Positions 24,899 to 33,856 of a DNA stretch of 64,000 nucleotides are shown here, piece by piece. A model generated the notes under the pieces. The model saw only the letters and a program-made list of their open reading frames with translations, was not told where the DNA came from and did no database searches. Within the stretch, counting starts at the first letter, position 1, and the number at the start of each line of letters is the position of its first letter. The stretch is from CAZZKG01 sp964654825 (GTDB lineage: Bacteria; Gemmatimonadota; CAZMKB01). The DNA lies in contig CAZZKG010000014.1 of NCBI GenBank assembly GCA_964654825.1, positions 1-64,000 of the forward strand, in the 5' to 3' direction. A program made the translations under genes and the position numbers.

Positions 24899-26023
24899 AT
24901 GGACAAGCGAAAACTGTTTTTCACACTCCTCATGTTCATCTTGTCTTCTTCGACCATGTTCGGTCAGGGTTCGAAGCGGATCGTTCTGAACCACTTCATC
25001 GCCGATCCCGACCAGCGTACCCGGGTGTACATCACTGATGCCGATGGCGTCGGCCAGGATGTCACACTGACCTTCTACGGTGAGACCGGGGACATCATCG
25101 GTCAGAAGAGGATGAGCCTTCCCTCGAATGGGACTGTCGTCGTCAACCCTTTTGATGTCATCAAGAGACGTGCATACGGAAAAGCGGTAGCTGAAGCCAG
25201 TTCCAGGATAATTGGAGAGTACTGGCAGATCGTCGAGACAGAAAAAGCCGGATACTCCGTCGCGGTCCCTCTCCAACCTGCTCTGGGACATGACAGGCTT
25301 CTCGTCCAGCATTTCGTGTCCGATCCGGATCTGACATCGAACATTTATATTTCCGACACCCGCGGGAAGGGAGACATCCCGGTCGAAATCGCGTTTTTCG
25401 ATGAGAGTTCCAATCTGCTCTCCAAGATCAACCGGACCATCCCCTCGAACGGGAGTCTGACCATTAAACCCTGGAGTGTGCTTCAGAAAAAGGTTGTCGG
25501 TTCCGCTCACATCACAACTAAAGGCGGACCGATCGTCGGTGAGTACTGGCAGATCGTGAGTGGGAAGTTTGAGGACCCGAAAAAGGGTAAGAAACGATTC
25601 ATGAATTATGCCGTGGCGGTCTCCCTCGACGGAATAATTGATACTCCTCTGAAGATTGTCGAGACTCCGACCGAGATCCGGCTGACACTGGAAGTACACT
25701 TCGATGTGGACAAGGCGGACATACGGGATGTGGACAAACCGAACCTCGAAGAAGCCTCCAAGATCATCAAGCGTTACTTCTCCGATGGGGAGGTTGTGAT
25801 GGTGGAGGGTCACACCGACGAGACTGGAGAAGCCGACTACAACCTGAAGCTCAGTCAGCAGAGAGCCAACACAGTGGAGGGTTATCTCGTGTCGAGTCTC
25901 GGCTTGAGTAACGATCAGCTCAAAGCTATAGGGTATGGTGAAACGAGACCGGTTGTACCGGGAGCTACCGGTGCGGCAGGGCAGGTGAACCGCAGGGTAG
26001 TGTTCAGTATTCCGAAGATCTGA
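24899..26023 (+). CDS. exported protein with two 'GEYWQI' modules and an OmpA C-terminal domain
   Basis: 374 residues. A signal peptide (LLMFILSSSTMFGQ) precedes two tandem modules of about 105 residues (roughly 25-130 and 131-240). Each has the pattern xQHFxxDPDxxxxIYIxD, DExxxxxxKxxRTIPxNGxxxxxPxxV and then xGEYWQIV. Residues 255-374 form an OmpA-like peptidoglycan-binding domain: LEVHFDVDKADI, VEGHTDETGEADYNLKLSQQRA, GYGETRPV and NRRVVFSI. It probably tethers an outer-envelope or surface structure to the cell wall. I do not recognise the repeated module. AAAGGAGG lies eight bases before the ATG. It is the first of two tandem paralogues. Confidence 0.85.
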   Translation: MDKRKLFFTLLMFILSSSTMFGQGSKRIVLNHFIADPDQRTRVYITDADGVGQDVTLTFYGETGDIIGQKRMSLPSNGTVVVNPFDVIKRRAYGKAVAEASSRIIGEYWQIVETEKAGYSVAVPLQPALGHDRLLVQHFVSDPDLTSNIYISDTRGKGDIPVEIAFFDESSNLLSKINRTIPSNGSLTIKPWSVLQKKVVGSAHITTKGGPIVGEYWQIVSGKFEDPKKGKKRFMNYAVAVSLDGIIDTPLKIVETPTEIRLTLEVHFDVDKADIRDVDKPNLEEASKIIKRYFSDGEVVMVEGHTDETGEADYNLKLSQQRANTVEGYLVSSLGLSNDQLKAIGYGETRPVVPGATGAAGQVNRRVVFSIPKI

Positions 26024-26036
26024 GGAGGGTATCACG

Positions 26037-26801
26037 ATGAGAAACTGGAAATATCTCATACCATTGATTTTGTTTTTGATCTCTACCACACCGATTCTGG
26101 CTCAGGATTACGGAAAACTCGTGCTCAATCACATCGTGTCGGATCCCAACCAGGTGACGCGGATATACGTGACCGACTTCGAGGGTGTGGCACCCGAGGT
26201 GACTGTTACGTTTTACTCGGAGGCGGGAGACATTATCGGACAGAGGACAATGTCGATCCCGAGAAACGGCACCGTACCGGTAAAACCTCACGACATACTG
26301 CAGCGAGCGGTCGTCGGAAACGTGCGGGTTGACGGGCACGGGGCTCACATCGCCTGCGAGTACTGGCAGATCATCGAGGATAAAAAGAATGACTTCTCCT
26401 ATTCGATCGGGGTACCCGGACAGGCGGCGGGAGGCCACCACAACCTCATCGTACAGCACTTCGTTGCGGATCCCGACCTCAACACGATCATCTTCCTCAC
26501 CAATCCCGATGACGGATCTTCCGCCGGCGTGTCACTCGAATTCCATGACGAGAGCGGCGGTGTTCTGGCAAAAGTGGAGAGGACCATCGACGCGAACGCG
26601 ACCCTCGTCCTCAAACCTTATGACGTCCTAAAGAAAAAAGCATACGGGAATGTCCACATAAAATCGTCCGGCGCAGCGGTGACCGGGGAATACTGGCAGC
26701 TCGTGGATGTCAAAAGAAAGGACGAGAAGACCGGCAAGAAAAAAGTGGAGAAATATGGAGTGGCGATACCACTTCAGTCTCTAACGCTCTTCGGTAAATA
26801 A
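26037..26801 (+). CDS. exported protein with two 'GEYWQI' modules, paralogue lacking OmpA domain
   Basis: 254 residues, 13 bases after its paralogue. Signal peptide (ILFLISTTPILAQ), then two modules homologous to those of the upstream protein: LVLNHIVSDPNQVTRIYVTD with CEYWQIIED, and LIVQHFVADPDLNTIIFLTN with GEYWQLVDV. The OmpA domain is absent and the protein ends shortly after KYGVAIPLQSL. The two products likely share a partner or assemble together, one anchored to peptidoglycan and one free. A strong terminator follows. Confidence 0.82.
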   Translation: MRNWKYLIPLILFLISTTPILAQDYGKLVLNHIVSDPNQVTRIYVTDFEGVAPEVTVTFYSEAGDIIGQRTMSIPRNGTVPVKPHDILQRAVVGNVRVDGHGAHIACEYWQIIEDKKNDFSYSIGVPGQAAGGHHNLIVQHFVADPDLNTIIFLTNPDDGSSAGVSLEFHDESGGVLAKVERTIDANATLVLKPYDVLKKKAYGNVHIKSSGAAVTGEYWQLVDVKRKDEKTGKKKVEKYGVAIPLQSLTLFGK

Positions 26802-26829
26802 GGGAACCGGCTCACTTCAATCATGAGAG

Positions 26830-26863
26830 AATAGGGTAGAGAATCTCTACCCTATTTTTTTCC
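26830..26863 (+). terminator. rho-independent terminator, six bases before the next gene
   Basis: A 12-bp perfect stem (AATAGGGTAGAG 26830-26841 with 26845-26856), a three-base loop and a T-run to 26862. The start codon of the following glycosyltransferase is at 26869, so the T-tract occupies the place of its ribosome site. Confidence 0.92.
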
Positions 26864-26868
26864 GGATT

Positions 26869-27915
26869 ATGAAAATTATCATGGTAACCCAGTTCTTCCA
26901 TCCCCACATCGGGGGGATCGAGAGGCACGTGCTCCACGTTGCGAAGGATCTGATCGAACGGGAAGACGAGGTACGCATCATCACCTGGAGATACGACAAC
27001 CGGCTCCCCGAAATCGAAGAGATCGAGGGTGTCAATGTACACAGGATCCTCGATGAGGGCTGGTACGGAGGAACCCTGAGGAGACTGAGGGGGTGGCGCG
27101 GGATGTGGGCTTCCAGGAAAATCTGGATGGATGCGGACGCAATTCATTTTCACGATTACACCCCGCTGATCGAATGGTACCTCCCCTTTCTGGTTTTAAA
27201 CCGGCGGATTTTCATCACTTTTCACGGCTACGAAGGATACCCGATACCGAGGTTCTCCATCCTACTGCGAAGGTTCTCCCATCTCATCACCCGGGATGCC
27301 ATATGCGCCGGCGATTACATTCCCGCGTACTACGGGACCTCGTGCCGGTATGTTACCTATGGCGGTGTCGAGATAGACGCAAGAGGATCACCCGGGGACA
27401 GAAGGGACGCTGTCTTCCTCGGCAGTCTCAGGCGGGACACGGGGATCCTGGGATACATCGAAGCTCTTTCCATCCTGAAGTCGAAGTGGAGTGTCGACCT
27501 CGTGCTGAACATTATCGGGGATGGTCCACTGAGAGAACAGGTGATTACTCTGGCAGGGGAAAAGGGAGTCCAACTCGAATTCCACGGCCTGAGACCGGAT
27601 CCCGCTCCTTTCCTTGCCAGCTCGAGAGTCGCCCTGGTAGATTCCTACCTGGCGATACTGGAGTCGATGGCGATGAGGACCCCGGTGTTCTCATACTATG
27701 ACAATCCCCTGAAAAAAGATTATCTCTCCTGTTTTCCGGCCAGCGGGGAAATCATCGGGATCAGAAAGGATCCGGAGAAACTCGCGATGGACCTGCGTGA
27801 TTATTTCGAGAGACCTGATACCTTCGAAGAGAGAATCGAGAGGGGTTTCGCCTTCGCACGGGAGCAGACATGGAGGAAAGTGGCGGATCTCTACAGGAAC
27901 CTGTACGCATCATGA
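26869..27915 (+). CDS. family 4 glycosyltransferase
   Basis: 348 residues. The N-terminal MVTQFFHPHIGGIERHV is the typical acceptor-side loop of GT4 enzymes; the donor side has AVFLGSLRRDTG, LNIIGDGPLREQV, LEFHGLRPDPAPFLASSRVALVDSYLAILESMAMRTPVF. It opens the plus-strand polysaccharide cluster. No Shine-Dalgarno sequence is visible between the upstream terminator and the ATG, and no promoter is clear. A short 5' leader, leaderless initiation or terminator read-through are all possible. Confidence 0.9.
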   Translation: MKIIMVTQFFHPHIGGIERHVLHVAKDLIEREDEVRIITWRYDNRLPEIEEIEGVNVHRILDEGWYGGTLRRLRGWRGMWASRKIWMDADAIHFHDYTPLIEWYLPFLVLNRRIFITFHGYEGYPIPRFSILLRRFSHLITRDAICAGDYIPAYYGTSCRYVTYGGVEIDARGSPGDRRDAVFLGSLRRDTGILGYIEALSILKSKWSVDLVLNIIGDGPLREQVITLAGEKGVQLEFHGLRPDPAPFLASSRVALVDSYLAILESMAMRTPVFSYYDNPLKKDYLSCFPASGEIIGIRKDPEKLAMDLRDYFERPDTFEERIERGFAFAREQTWRKVADLYRNLYAS

Positions 27916-27967
27916 AGCTCCATCATACAGTTATCGATCGGTTGTTTCTGCCTCAAAGGAGGTAGTG

Positions 27968-28537
27968 ATGAGGAACTTTCTCCAGAGAACAGCACGGCTC
28001 CTCTCGGGACTCGCCTGGAAGGAGCCATCCTTCAAGCTCAGGGGTCACCATGTCGAGATCACCAGGGACAGCGTCTTCGGCGACAGCGAGAATATCTCCT
28101 TCGGGAATTATGTCTACATCGGACCGGAGGCGTACTTCTGGGGAGTGGGCGGGATTACGCTCGATGACCATGTCATCATCGGGCCGCGGGTAACGATTGT
28201 TTCGTCCAATCACCGCTACGAGGGAGCCGAGGCGATTCCCTACGACGGTACCACCATCCTCGGGCCTGTCAGAATATGCTCCCACGTATGGGTCGGTGCG
28301 GGAACACTCATCGTTCCCTCTGTAACCGTAGGCGAAGGTGCCGTTATCGCCATGGGTTCCGTCGTGACGAAGAATGTCCCTCCGTGTATGGTTGTCGGCG
28401 GAAACCCCGCGGTGATCATCAAGGAGCGGGACAGGGAAGCGTACGAGAGACTGAAACGAGAGAGCAGATTTTACCTGGAAATGAAGGCGAGAGGAGAAAT
28501 AACCTGGAGAAAGGTCTTTGAGGATGAGATCCGTTAA
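27968..28537 (+). CDS. left-handed beta-helix acyltransferase (hexapeptide, maltose/WbbJ type)
   Basis: 189 residues from ATG 27968, which follows AAAGGAGGT at ideal spacing; the open frame extends further upstream but without support. Hexapeptide repeats run from NISFGNYVYIGPEAYFWG to VRICSHVWVGAGTLIVPSVTVGEGAVIAMGSVV, ending in the family's VVGGNPAVIIK. The SSNHRYEG loop holds the catalytic-type histidine. It probably O-acetylates a sugar of the exopolysaccharide using acetyl-CoA. The next gene starts 14 bases inside it. Confidence 0.9.
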   Translation: MRNFLQRTARLLSGLAWKEPSFKLRGHHVEITRDSVFGDSENISFGNYVYIGPEAYFWGVGGITLDDHVIIGPRVTIVSSNHRYEGAEAIPYDGTTILGPVRICSHVWVGAGTLIVPSVTVGEGAVIAMGSVVTKNVPPCMVVGGNPAVIIKERDREAYERLKRESRFYLEMKARGEITWRKVFEDEIR

Positions 28538-29729
28538 AATCCTCGTTTCGGGATGGTACGGGTGTGAGAACACGGGAGATGACGCCATCCTCGATGGAAT
28601 AATCGACACCATCACATCGCTTGGGTTCCCCGCGGAGGTAACCGCCCTCACATATGGTCCGATCGAATCCAGGCAGAGTGACACACCTGTTCGGACCCGC
28701 CCTCATCTCCCGTCGGGATTCTCCCGAGGGTTTCTCTCAGCTGTAAACGGATCACTGGCGGTCACGCTCGGCGCTTTCAGGAAAGCGGACCTGCTGCTGC
28801 TGGGCGGCGGCGGGTTTCTGGCCGACTGGCAGAGAGAAGCCCCCTGGCTGTGGCTGAGACAGCTCATCCTGGCAAAAGCGATGGGCGCAAAAACCATGCT
28901 CTACGGTCTGGGTGCCGGACCGTTCCTCACACGGAGAGGCAGAATTCTGACGAGGACGATCATCAACAGGTGTGCTGATCACGTGACGGTCAGAGACGAG
29001 CGGTCCCGGCGGTGGCTGCTCGATATCGGAGTCGAGAAACAGATTACCACAACCGGCGATCCCTCCTTCCGCCTGTCACAGGGCACCGGAGGGGATACCC
29101 GCTTCGTGGAGGGGCTGAAGACCACGGGGGCACCTCTCTTCGGGATCAGCGCGATTCCGCTGTTTACGACTCGAGAGTGGGGATTTCGAACCGACAGGTT
29201 TCTCGCACTGAAGCAAGGGTTGTCGGAACTGGTCGAGTACATAAGCGGCACACTCGGATATTACGTCCTGGGGATACCATTCATGAAGATGGACCGAGAA
29301 TTCCTGCTGTCCATCACTTCATCTCTCAACCGGGAGTCCCGCACCATTCTCGATCCCGGTATCAGTCCCCTGTCACTTCTCCCGGTCTTCGCAAATCTGG
29401 AGGCCTTCATCGGCATGAGATACCACTCCCTCCTCTTCTCCGCTCTCACCGCCACACCGTTTTTCGGCATCATTTATCATCACAAGGGGAGGGAACTCAT
29501 CAGGGACCTCGACATGGAGCCCTTCTCCCAGGAGGTGGGCGACGGGAAGATGGCTTCTGACAGAGACCTCGAGGTCGACCTGGCAAAAGAGAGCATCGGA
29601 CGTCTTATCACGGGGAGTGAGGCGATACGGGAAAAACTGCAGGACCGGACGGGGCACCTGAAGGAACGTGAGCAGGCCAACGGCAGGCTCCTGAAGCGGA
29701 TTCTGGAGGAGATAGGACGGTCCCGATGA
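28524..29729 (+). CDS. polysaccharide pyruvyl transferase family protein (CsaB-like)
   Basis: 401 residues from ATG 28524 (AAAGG nine bases upstream). Hallmarks: VSGWYGCENTGDDAILDGII at the N-terminus, LLLLGGGGFLADW, TMLYGLGAGPF, VTVRDERSRRWL and the C-terminal EAFIGMRYHSLLFSALTATPFFGIIYHHKG. Members add pyruvate ketals from PEP to cell-wall or exopolysaccharide sugars, giving them negative charge; CsaB-modified polymers anchor S-layer proteins. The start overlaps the acyltransferase gene and the stop overlaps the next gene by four bases. Confidence 0.88.
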   Translation: MRSVKILVSGWYGCENTGDDAILDGIIDTITSLGFPAEVTALTYGPIESRQSDTPVRTRPHLPSGFSRGFLSAVNGSLAVTLGAFRKADLLLLGGGGFLADWQREAPWLWLRQLILAKAMGAKTMLYGLGAGPFLTRRGRILTRTIINRCADHVTVRDERSRRWLLDIGVEKQITTTGDPSFRLSQGTGGDTRFVEGLKTTGAPLFGISAIPLFTTREWGFRTDRFLALKQGLSELVEYISGTLGYYVLGIPFMKMDREFLLSITSSLNRESRTILDPGISPLSLLPVFANLEAFIGMRYHSLLFSALTATPFFGIIYHHKGRELIRDLDMEPFSQEVGDGKMASDRDLEVDLAKESIGRLITGSEAIREKLQDRTGHLKEREQANGRLLKRILEEIGRSR

Positions 29730-30637
29730 AGGTATCGCTCATCGCCACGGTTCTCAACGAGGAGGGAGGGATCGAGAAATTTATCAAATCGATCCTCTCT
29801 CAATCAAGGCTTCCCGATGAGATCGTTCTGGTCGACGGCGGGTCCACCGACCGGACGGTTTCCCTCATCGAACAACACCTCGCGGGCGATGTCCCCGTCA
29901 GACTCATCATCAATCCGGGATGTAACATCTCAGAGGGAAGAAACCGTGCTGTGCGAGAAGCTTCTTTCGACGTCCTGGCCGTCACCGATGCAGGATGCCT
30001 CCTCGAGGCAAGCTGGCTGGAGGAGATCACCGCCCCGATGGAGAGCAATCCGGCCGTCGATGTCGTGGCAGGTAGCTACCGGGTCTCGGCTCAGAGCAGA
30101 TGGGAACGGGTAACATCAGCGTATCTCATGCCCTGTCCGGACCGCATAAGCCCCGGGATGCCATCAGGCAGGTCGACATGTTTCCGGCGGAGTGCCTGGG
30201 AAGCGGCGGGCGGGTATCCTGAGTGGCTGCGTCACGCCGAAGACAGCTACTTCGCCCGAGAACTGGCGAGACGGGGTTCGCGTTTTCATTTCGCGCCCGG
30301 GGCGATCGTCAGGTGGAAACCGAGATCGACACCGTGGTCTTTTTTCAAACAGTACTTCCGCTATGCCGTCGGCGACGGGAAATCAGAGTTGTCCACCCGG
30401 CACTATTTACTCAAGATAATGTTATATCTTTCGGGCCTGATCCTCGCGCTGGCCGGGAAGATCAACGTACTCCTCTTCCTCATCGCTCTCTACGTCATTT
30501 TCGTGATGGTCCGCTACCTGGTGCGGGGCAAGGAAAGACATCTCCTCTGGATGCTCCCCCCGGTTATTTTTCTCCATGATATTGCCCAGGTGACCGGTTA
30601 TATTTTCGGTACAATCTCCGGGGGATCCGAAACGTGA
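29726..30637 (+). CDS. family 2 glycosyltransferase with C-terminal membrane segments
   Basis: 303 residues. GT-A motifs: SLIATVLNEEGGIEKFI, VDGGSTDRTVSLI, GCNISEGRNRAV and AVTDAGCLLEASWLEEI, with a late RHAEDSYFARELARRG. Two hydrophobic helices near the C-terminus (YLSGLILALAGKINVLLFLIALYVIFVMV) suggest membrane attachment. The start overlaps the pyruvyltransferase stop (ATGA). It probably adds a side- or main-chain sugar of the exopolysaccharide. Confidence 0.9.
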   Translation: MKVSLIATVLNEEGGIEKFIKSILSQSRLPDEIVLVDGGSTDRTVSLIEQHLAGDVPVRLIINPGCNISEGRNRAVREASFDVLAVTDAGCLLEASWLEEITAPMESNPAVDVVAGSYRVSAQSRWERVTSAYLMPCPDRISPGMPSGRSTCFRRSAWEAAGGYPEWLRHAEDSYFARELARRGSRFHFAPGAIVRWKPRSTPWSFFKQYFRYAVGDGKSELSTRHYLLKIMLYLSGLILALAGKINVLLFLIALYVIFVMVRYLVRGKERHLLWMLPPVIFLHDIAQVTGYIFGTISGGSET

Positions 30638-30656
30638 ACGTGCGCTGGACGGGACG

Positions 30657-31757
30657 ATGAAAATCGGTATTGTCGCCTACAAGTTCTTCCCGGTCGTGGG
30701 GGGCGCGGAAGCTTACCTCCATGACCTGCACGGAATCCTCTCCGCAGCCGGCCACTCGGTGACCGTGTACCAGGCCCGTTCCGGCGAACGTCATCCGGGC
30801 ATACACAGCCTCCCGAAACTGCCTGCATTCGTACCGAAACTGATTGCCTTTGACCTGGTTCTTCCCCTGGGCCTCCCCCGGCTGGTCCGGGAGGACATAG
30901 TCATCATCAGCTATCCTGAACATTTCCCGCCTATCTTCTGGCATCCACGTACAATCGTCATCTCACACGGATCGACGTGGACTCACGAACCGGAGGGTGT
31001 CAGAAAGGATCTCAGGATGTTGTCGGCGCGATGGGCTTACAGGAAAGCGAAAGGGTTCGTTTTCAATGACACGTTCACGCTGAGAGAGCTGGGGGTCCCG
31101 ATAAAGCCGGGCGAGATGGCCTTCTCCCAGGTGACAGAGAGAAGATGGTACATCCCCAACTGCGTGGACACAGGGCTCTTTACCAGGCGTCCCGGAATCC
31201 GGAAGATCGTGGATAAAAAACCGATACTCGTCCCGAGAAATTTTACCTACCCCCGGGGGATAGATCTCGCACTCGAGGCCTTCTCCCGGTTACTGGATTA
31301 TCGGCAGGACGTGCATCTTCTTCTCGCCGGGGAGGCCATCAGGGACATGCCGGAGTCCATCCGGTACGAGCAGGAGCTCCGAAGTATGGTGGAACGTCTA
31401 TCACTCCATGAGAAAGTCTCATTCATCGGCAGGTACTCCCGCTCTGAAATGCCCGCTGTCTATTCGTCAGCGCTGGTAACTCTCATACCTTCCAGGATGA
31501 GCGAAGGGACATCTCTAGCCGCACTGGAGAGCATGGCGTGCGGTACCCCGGTCGTGACAACTCACGTGGAAGGCCTCATGGATATACCGGGACTCAAGTG
31601 CCTCCCCACACCTGACGGTATCTTACAGGGCCTCAGGACAGCCCTCGAGACTCGGGAGGAGCTGGCGACGGAGCAGCAAAAGGAAGTGCGGGAGAAATTC
31701 GACAGGAAGCTCTGGGAGAAGGGCTGGCTCAGGGTTATCGAGGAGGTCTCGGGGTGA
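30657..31757 (+). CDS. family 4 glycosyltransferase
   Basis: 366 residues. N-terminal IVAYKFFPVVGGAEAYLHDL; donor-side motifs VPRNFTYPRGIDLALEAF, VSFIGRYSRSEMPAVYSSALVTLIPSRMSEGTSLAALESMACGTPVV, with the E-x7-E pattern. It lies 19 bases after the previous gene, and its TGA overlaps the GTG of the shortened glycosyltransferase gene that follows. Confidence 0.92.
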   Translation: MKIGIVAYKFFPVVGGAEAYLHDLHGILSAAGHSVTVYQARSGERHPGIHSLPKLPAFVPKLIAFDLVLPLGLPRLVREDIVIISYPEHFPPIFWHPRTIVISHGSTWTHEPEGVRKDLRMLSARWAYRKAKGFVFNDTFTLRELGVPIKPGEMAFSQVTERRWYIPNCVDTGLFTRRPGIRKIVDKKPILVPRNFTYPRGIDLALEAFSRLLDYRQDVHLLLAGEAIRDMPESIRYEQELRSMVERLSLHEKVSFIGRYSRSEMPAVYSSALVTLIPSRMSEGTSLAALESMACGTPVVTTHVEGLMDIPGLKCLPTPDGILQGLRTALETREELATEQQKEVREKFDRKLWEKGWLRVIEEVSG

Positions 31758-32161
31758 AAATCGGCATCGATGTCAGGAAAATCCGGGACACCGGCATCGG
31801 GACATACATCAGGAACATCATCACCCGGATGCTGTCCATCGGGGATGATGAGAAAGAGTTTGTCCTCTTTGGCCATCCCGGCGACAGGGACTACCTCAAC
31901 CTGCCCGTCTCAGAAGCAATGGCGAAAGGCGTGCCTGTTGTGGCCTCCGGCGTCTCGAGTCACCCGGAAGTCGCCGGTGACGCGGCTCTCATGGTCGACC
32001 CCGAAGATCACCGGGGTGCGGCGGAGGCGATGATTAGGATAGTCACAAACCGGGAGGAACGCGACTCATTCATCCGGAGAGGACTCGAGCGGGCCAGGCT
32101 CTTCACCTGGGATGAAACAGCCAGAAAGACTCTCGCCTGTTACCGGGAGGTACGGGCATGA
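31754..32161 (+). pseudogene. internally deleted family 4 glycosyltransferase (in-frame, 135 residues)
   Basis: The first 47 residues (GIDVRKIRDTGIGTYIRNII...FVLFGHPGDRDY) are a normal GT4 N-terminus. The remaining 88 (LPVSEAMAKGVPVVASGVSS, AGDAALMVDPEDHRGAAEAM) are a normal GT4 C-terminus. GT4 enzymes run to about 360-380 residues, so some 230 residues, including most of both Rossmann domains, are missing without loss of frame. Start (GTG 31754 after GAGGAGG) and stop still overlap the neighbouring genes, so the gene keeps the operon's coupling. It is unlikely to be a working transferase alone. A retained small protein or a polar-effect-avoiding deletion are options. Confidence 0.75.
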
Positions 32162-33027
32162 TCACCTGTCACGCCGGCACTGATGCTGCGGAACCCGTAT
32201 TTTCAATACTGATTCCTTCCTGGAACAACCTGGATTTCCTCAGGTTGTGTATCACCAGCATACGGAAAAATTCGACGTTCGAACATCAGGTTGTGGTGCA
32301 CGCGAACGAGGGAACCGACGGGACGCTCGGCTGGCTGAGCGAGGAACATATTGATCACAGTGTATCAAAGTCAAATATCGGGATCTGTCGTGCCGTGAAT
32401 GAGGCGTTCTCCCTCGCGAAAGCCGGTCACATCGTGTATATGAACGATGACATGTACGTGTGCCCCGGCTGGGACTTTCATCTGCAGCGGGAGATCGACT
32501 CGATCGGACACAACATGTTTTTTCTCTCCTCCACGATGATCGAACCCGTGAGGACGAGCAACAACTGCGTCATCGCCCCGAAGGACTTCGGGAGCTCACC
32601 GTTGGATTTCCGGGAGAGTGAGCTGCTGGCATCCTTCGAATCCTTTCCCTTCGAGAACCGGATGGGAAGCACATGGCCTCCGAACGTGACGCACCGCTCG
32701 TTGTGGGAGCAGGTCGGGGGATTCAGTGTCGAGTTCAGTCCGGGGATGTATTCGGACCCGGATTTTTCGATAAAACTCTGGAAAGCCGGTGTCCGGTACT
32801 TCAAGGGTGTCGGGAAAAGCAGAGTCTACCATTTCATGTCCAGGTCCACCGGGAGGGTGACGAAGAACAGAGGCAGAAAACGTTTCCTCATCAAATGGGG
32901 TATCAGCTCGTCCACGTTTACGGCCAGGGTGCTGAGAAGAGGCGAAGTCTTTACCGGACCTCTCCCGGAGCATGATCTGAAACCTCCACTCGCAGACCGC
33001 ATCAAACGGATATTCACACGGTGGTGA
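32158..33027 (+). CDS. family 2 glycosyltransferase
   Basis: 289 residues. VFSILIPSWNNLDFLRLCITSI at the N-terminus, then ANEGTDGTLGWL, SKSNIGICRAVNEAF and IVYMNDDMYVCPGWD with the metal-binding DD. A C-terminal basic segment (TKNRGRKRFLIKWG) follows. The ATG overlaps the previous stop (ATGA). Donor and acceptor are unknown. Confidence 0.88.
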   Translation: MITCHAGTDAAEPVFSILIPSWNNLDFLRLCITSIRKNSTFEHQVVVHANEGTDGTLGWLSEEHIDHSVSKSNIGICRAVNEAFSLAKAGHIVYMNDDMYVCPGWDFHLQREIDSIGHNMFFLSSTMIEPVRTSNNCVIAPKDFGSSPLDFRESELLASFESFPFENRMGSTWPPNVTHRSLWEQVGGFSVEFSPGMYSDPDFSIKLWKAGVRYFKGVGKSRVYHFMSRSTGRVTKNRGRKRFLIKWGISSSTFTARVLRRGEVFTGPLPEHDLKPPLADRIKRIFTRW

Positions 33028-33030
33028 GTC

Positions 33031-33777
33031 GTGACACACAGGTATGACGAGTTCCACAGCAGCTTCGCGAAGACCCGGCCGCAGGAACGTCTTATCGACA
33101 GGAGCAGCTTCACCTATATCAATTTCTTTCGTTTCGTACTTCCGGTGATCGAGGCGGCACAGCCGGGACACATCCTCGACATCGGATCAGGCGCAGGGAC
33201 AATCAGCCTGTTTCTCGGAAACCTCGGGTACCACACCGCCGGTGTCGACATCTCTCCGATCGCGGTCGGTGCTTCACGAGATTCAGCCCGCAGTATGGGA
33301 TTGGAGGATCTGGTCAGCTTCGTCCACGCTGACTTTTCCCGGTTAGAGATGGAAACCCGATTCGATGTGGTTCTCTGCCTCGAAGTCATCGAACACCTGG
33401 AGGAGGATGATCGTTTCCTTTCGCAGGTCACGGGTGTTCTCCGGGAGAGCGGTCTCCTGATTATCTCAGCCCCGCTCTCGACGGCACCGCTCACGAGACT
33501 CGGCCTCACGAACGAGTTCGACTCCACGGTGGGGCATCTCCGGAGGTACCGTGAGGATCAGCTCATCAGGAAAATCGAGAACGCGGGTTTCGGCGTCGAA
33601 CGGGTGACAACCACCGAGGGGATCCTGAGGAACAGCCTCTTCGTATTCAAACCCCTTCATGTCCTCGTTCGATGTGTGCGCGGCCGGTTCATCACTCGTC
33701 TGATCACGGCAGTTGATGACCTCGCTGGCATGCTCCTCGGCTGCTCCGACATAATCATTGTGGCCCGGAAGAGTTGA
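33031..33777 (+). CDS. class I SAM-dependent methyltransferase
   Basis: 248 residues from GTG 33031. SAM-binding motif I HILDIGSGAGTISLFLGNLG, then GVDISPIAVGASRDSA, VHADFSRL, FDVVLCLEVIEHLEEDDRFL and a post-motif LLIISAPLSTAPLTRLG. This is the UbiG/Coq3-like fold common in polysaccharide clusters, where it caps or methylates sugars. It follows the glycosyltransferase gene by 3 bases. Confidence 0.9.
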   Translation: MTHRYDEFHSSFAKTRPQERLIDRSSFTYINFFRFVLPVIEAAQPGHILDIGSGAGTISLFLGNLGYHTAGVDISPIAVGASRDSARSMGLEDLVSFVHADFSRLEMETRFDVVLCLEVIEHLEEDDRFLSQVTGVLRESGLLIISAPLSTAPLTRLGLTNEFDSTVGHLRRYREDQLIRKIENAGFGVERVTTTEGILRNSLFVFKPLHVLVRCVRGRFITRLITAVDDLAGMLLGCSDIIIVARKS

Positions 33778-33856
33778 TGGTAAATCAATGGGCATACTGC
33801 CGTACCGAGAAAACGAGAACCCGAAATTTTTCACTCTCTGACCGGAGGTGGAAACG

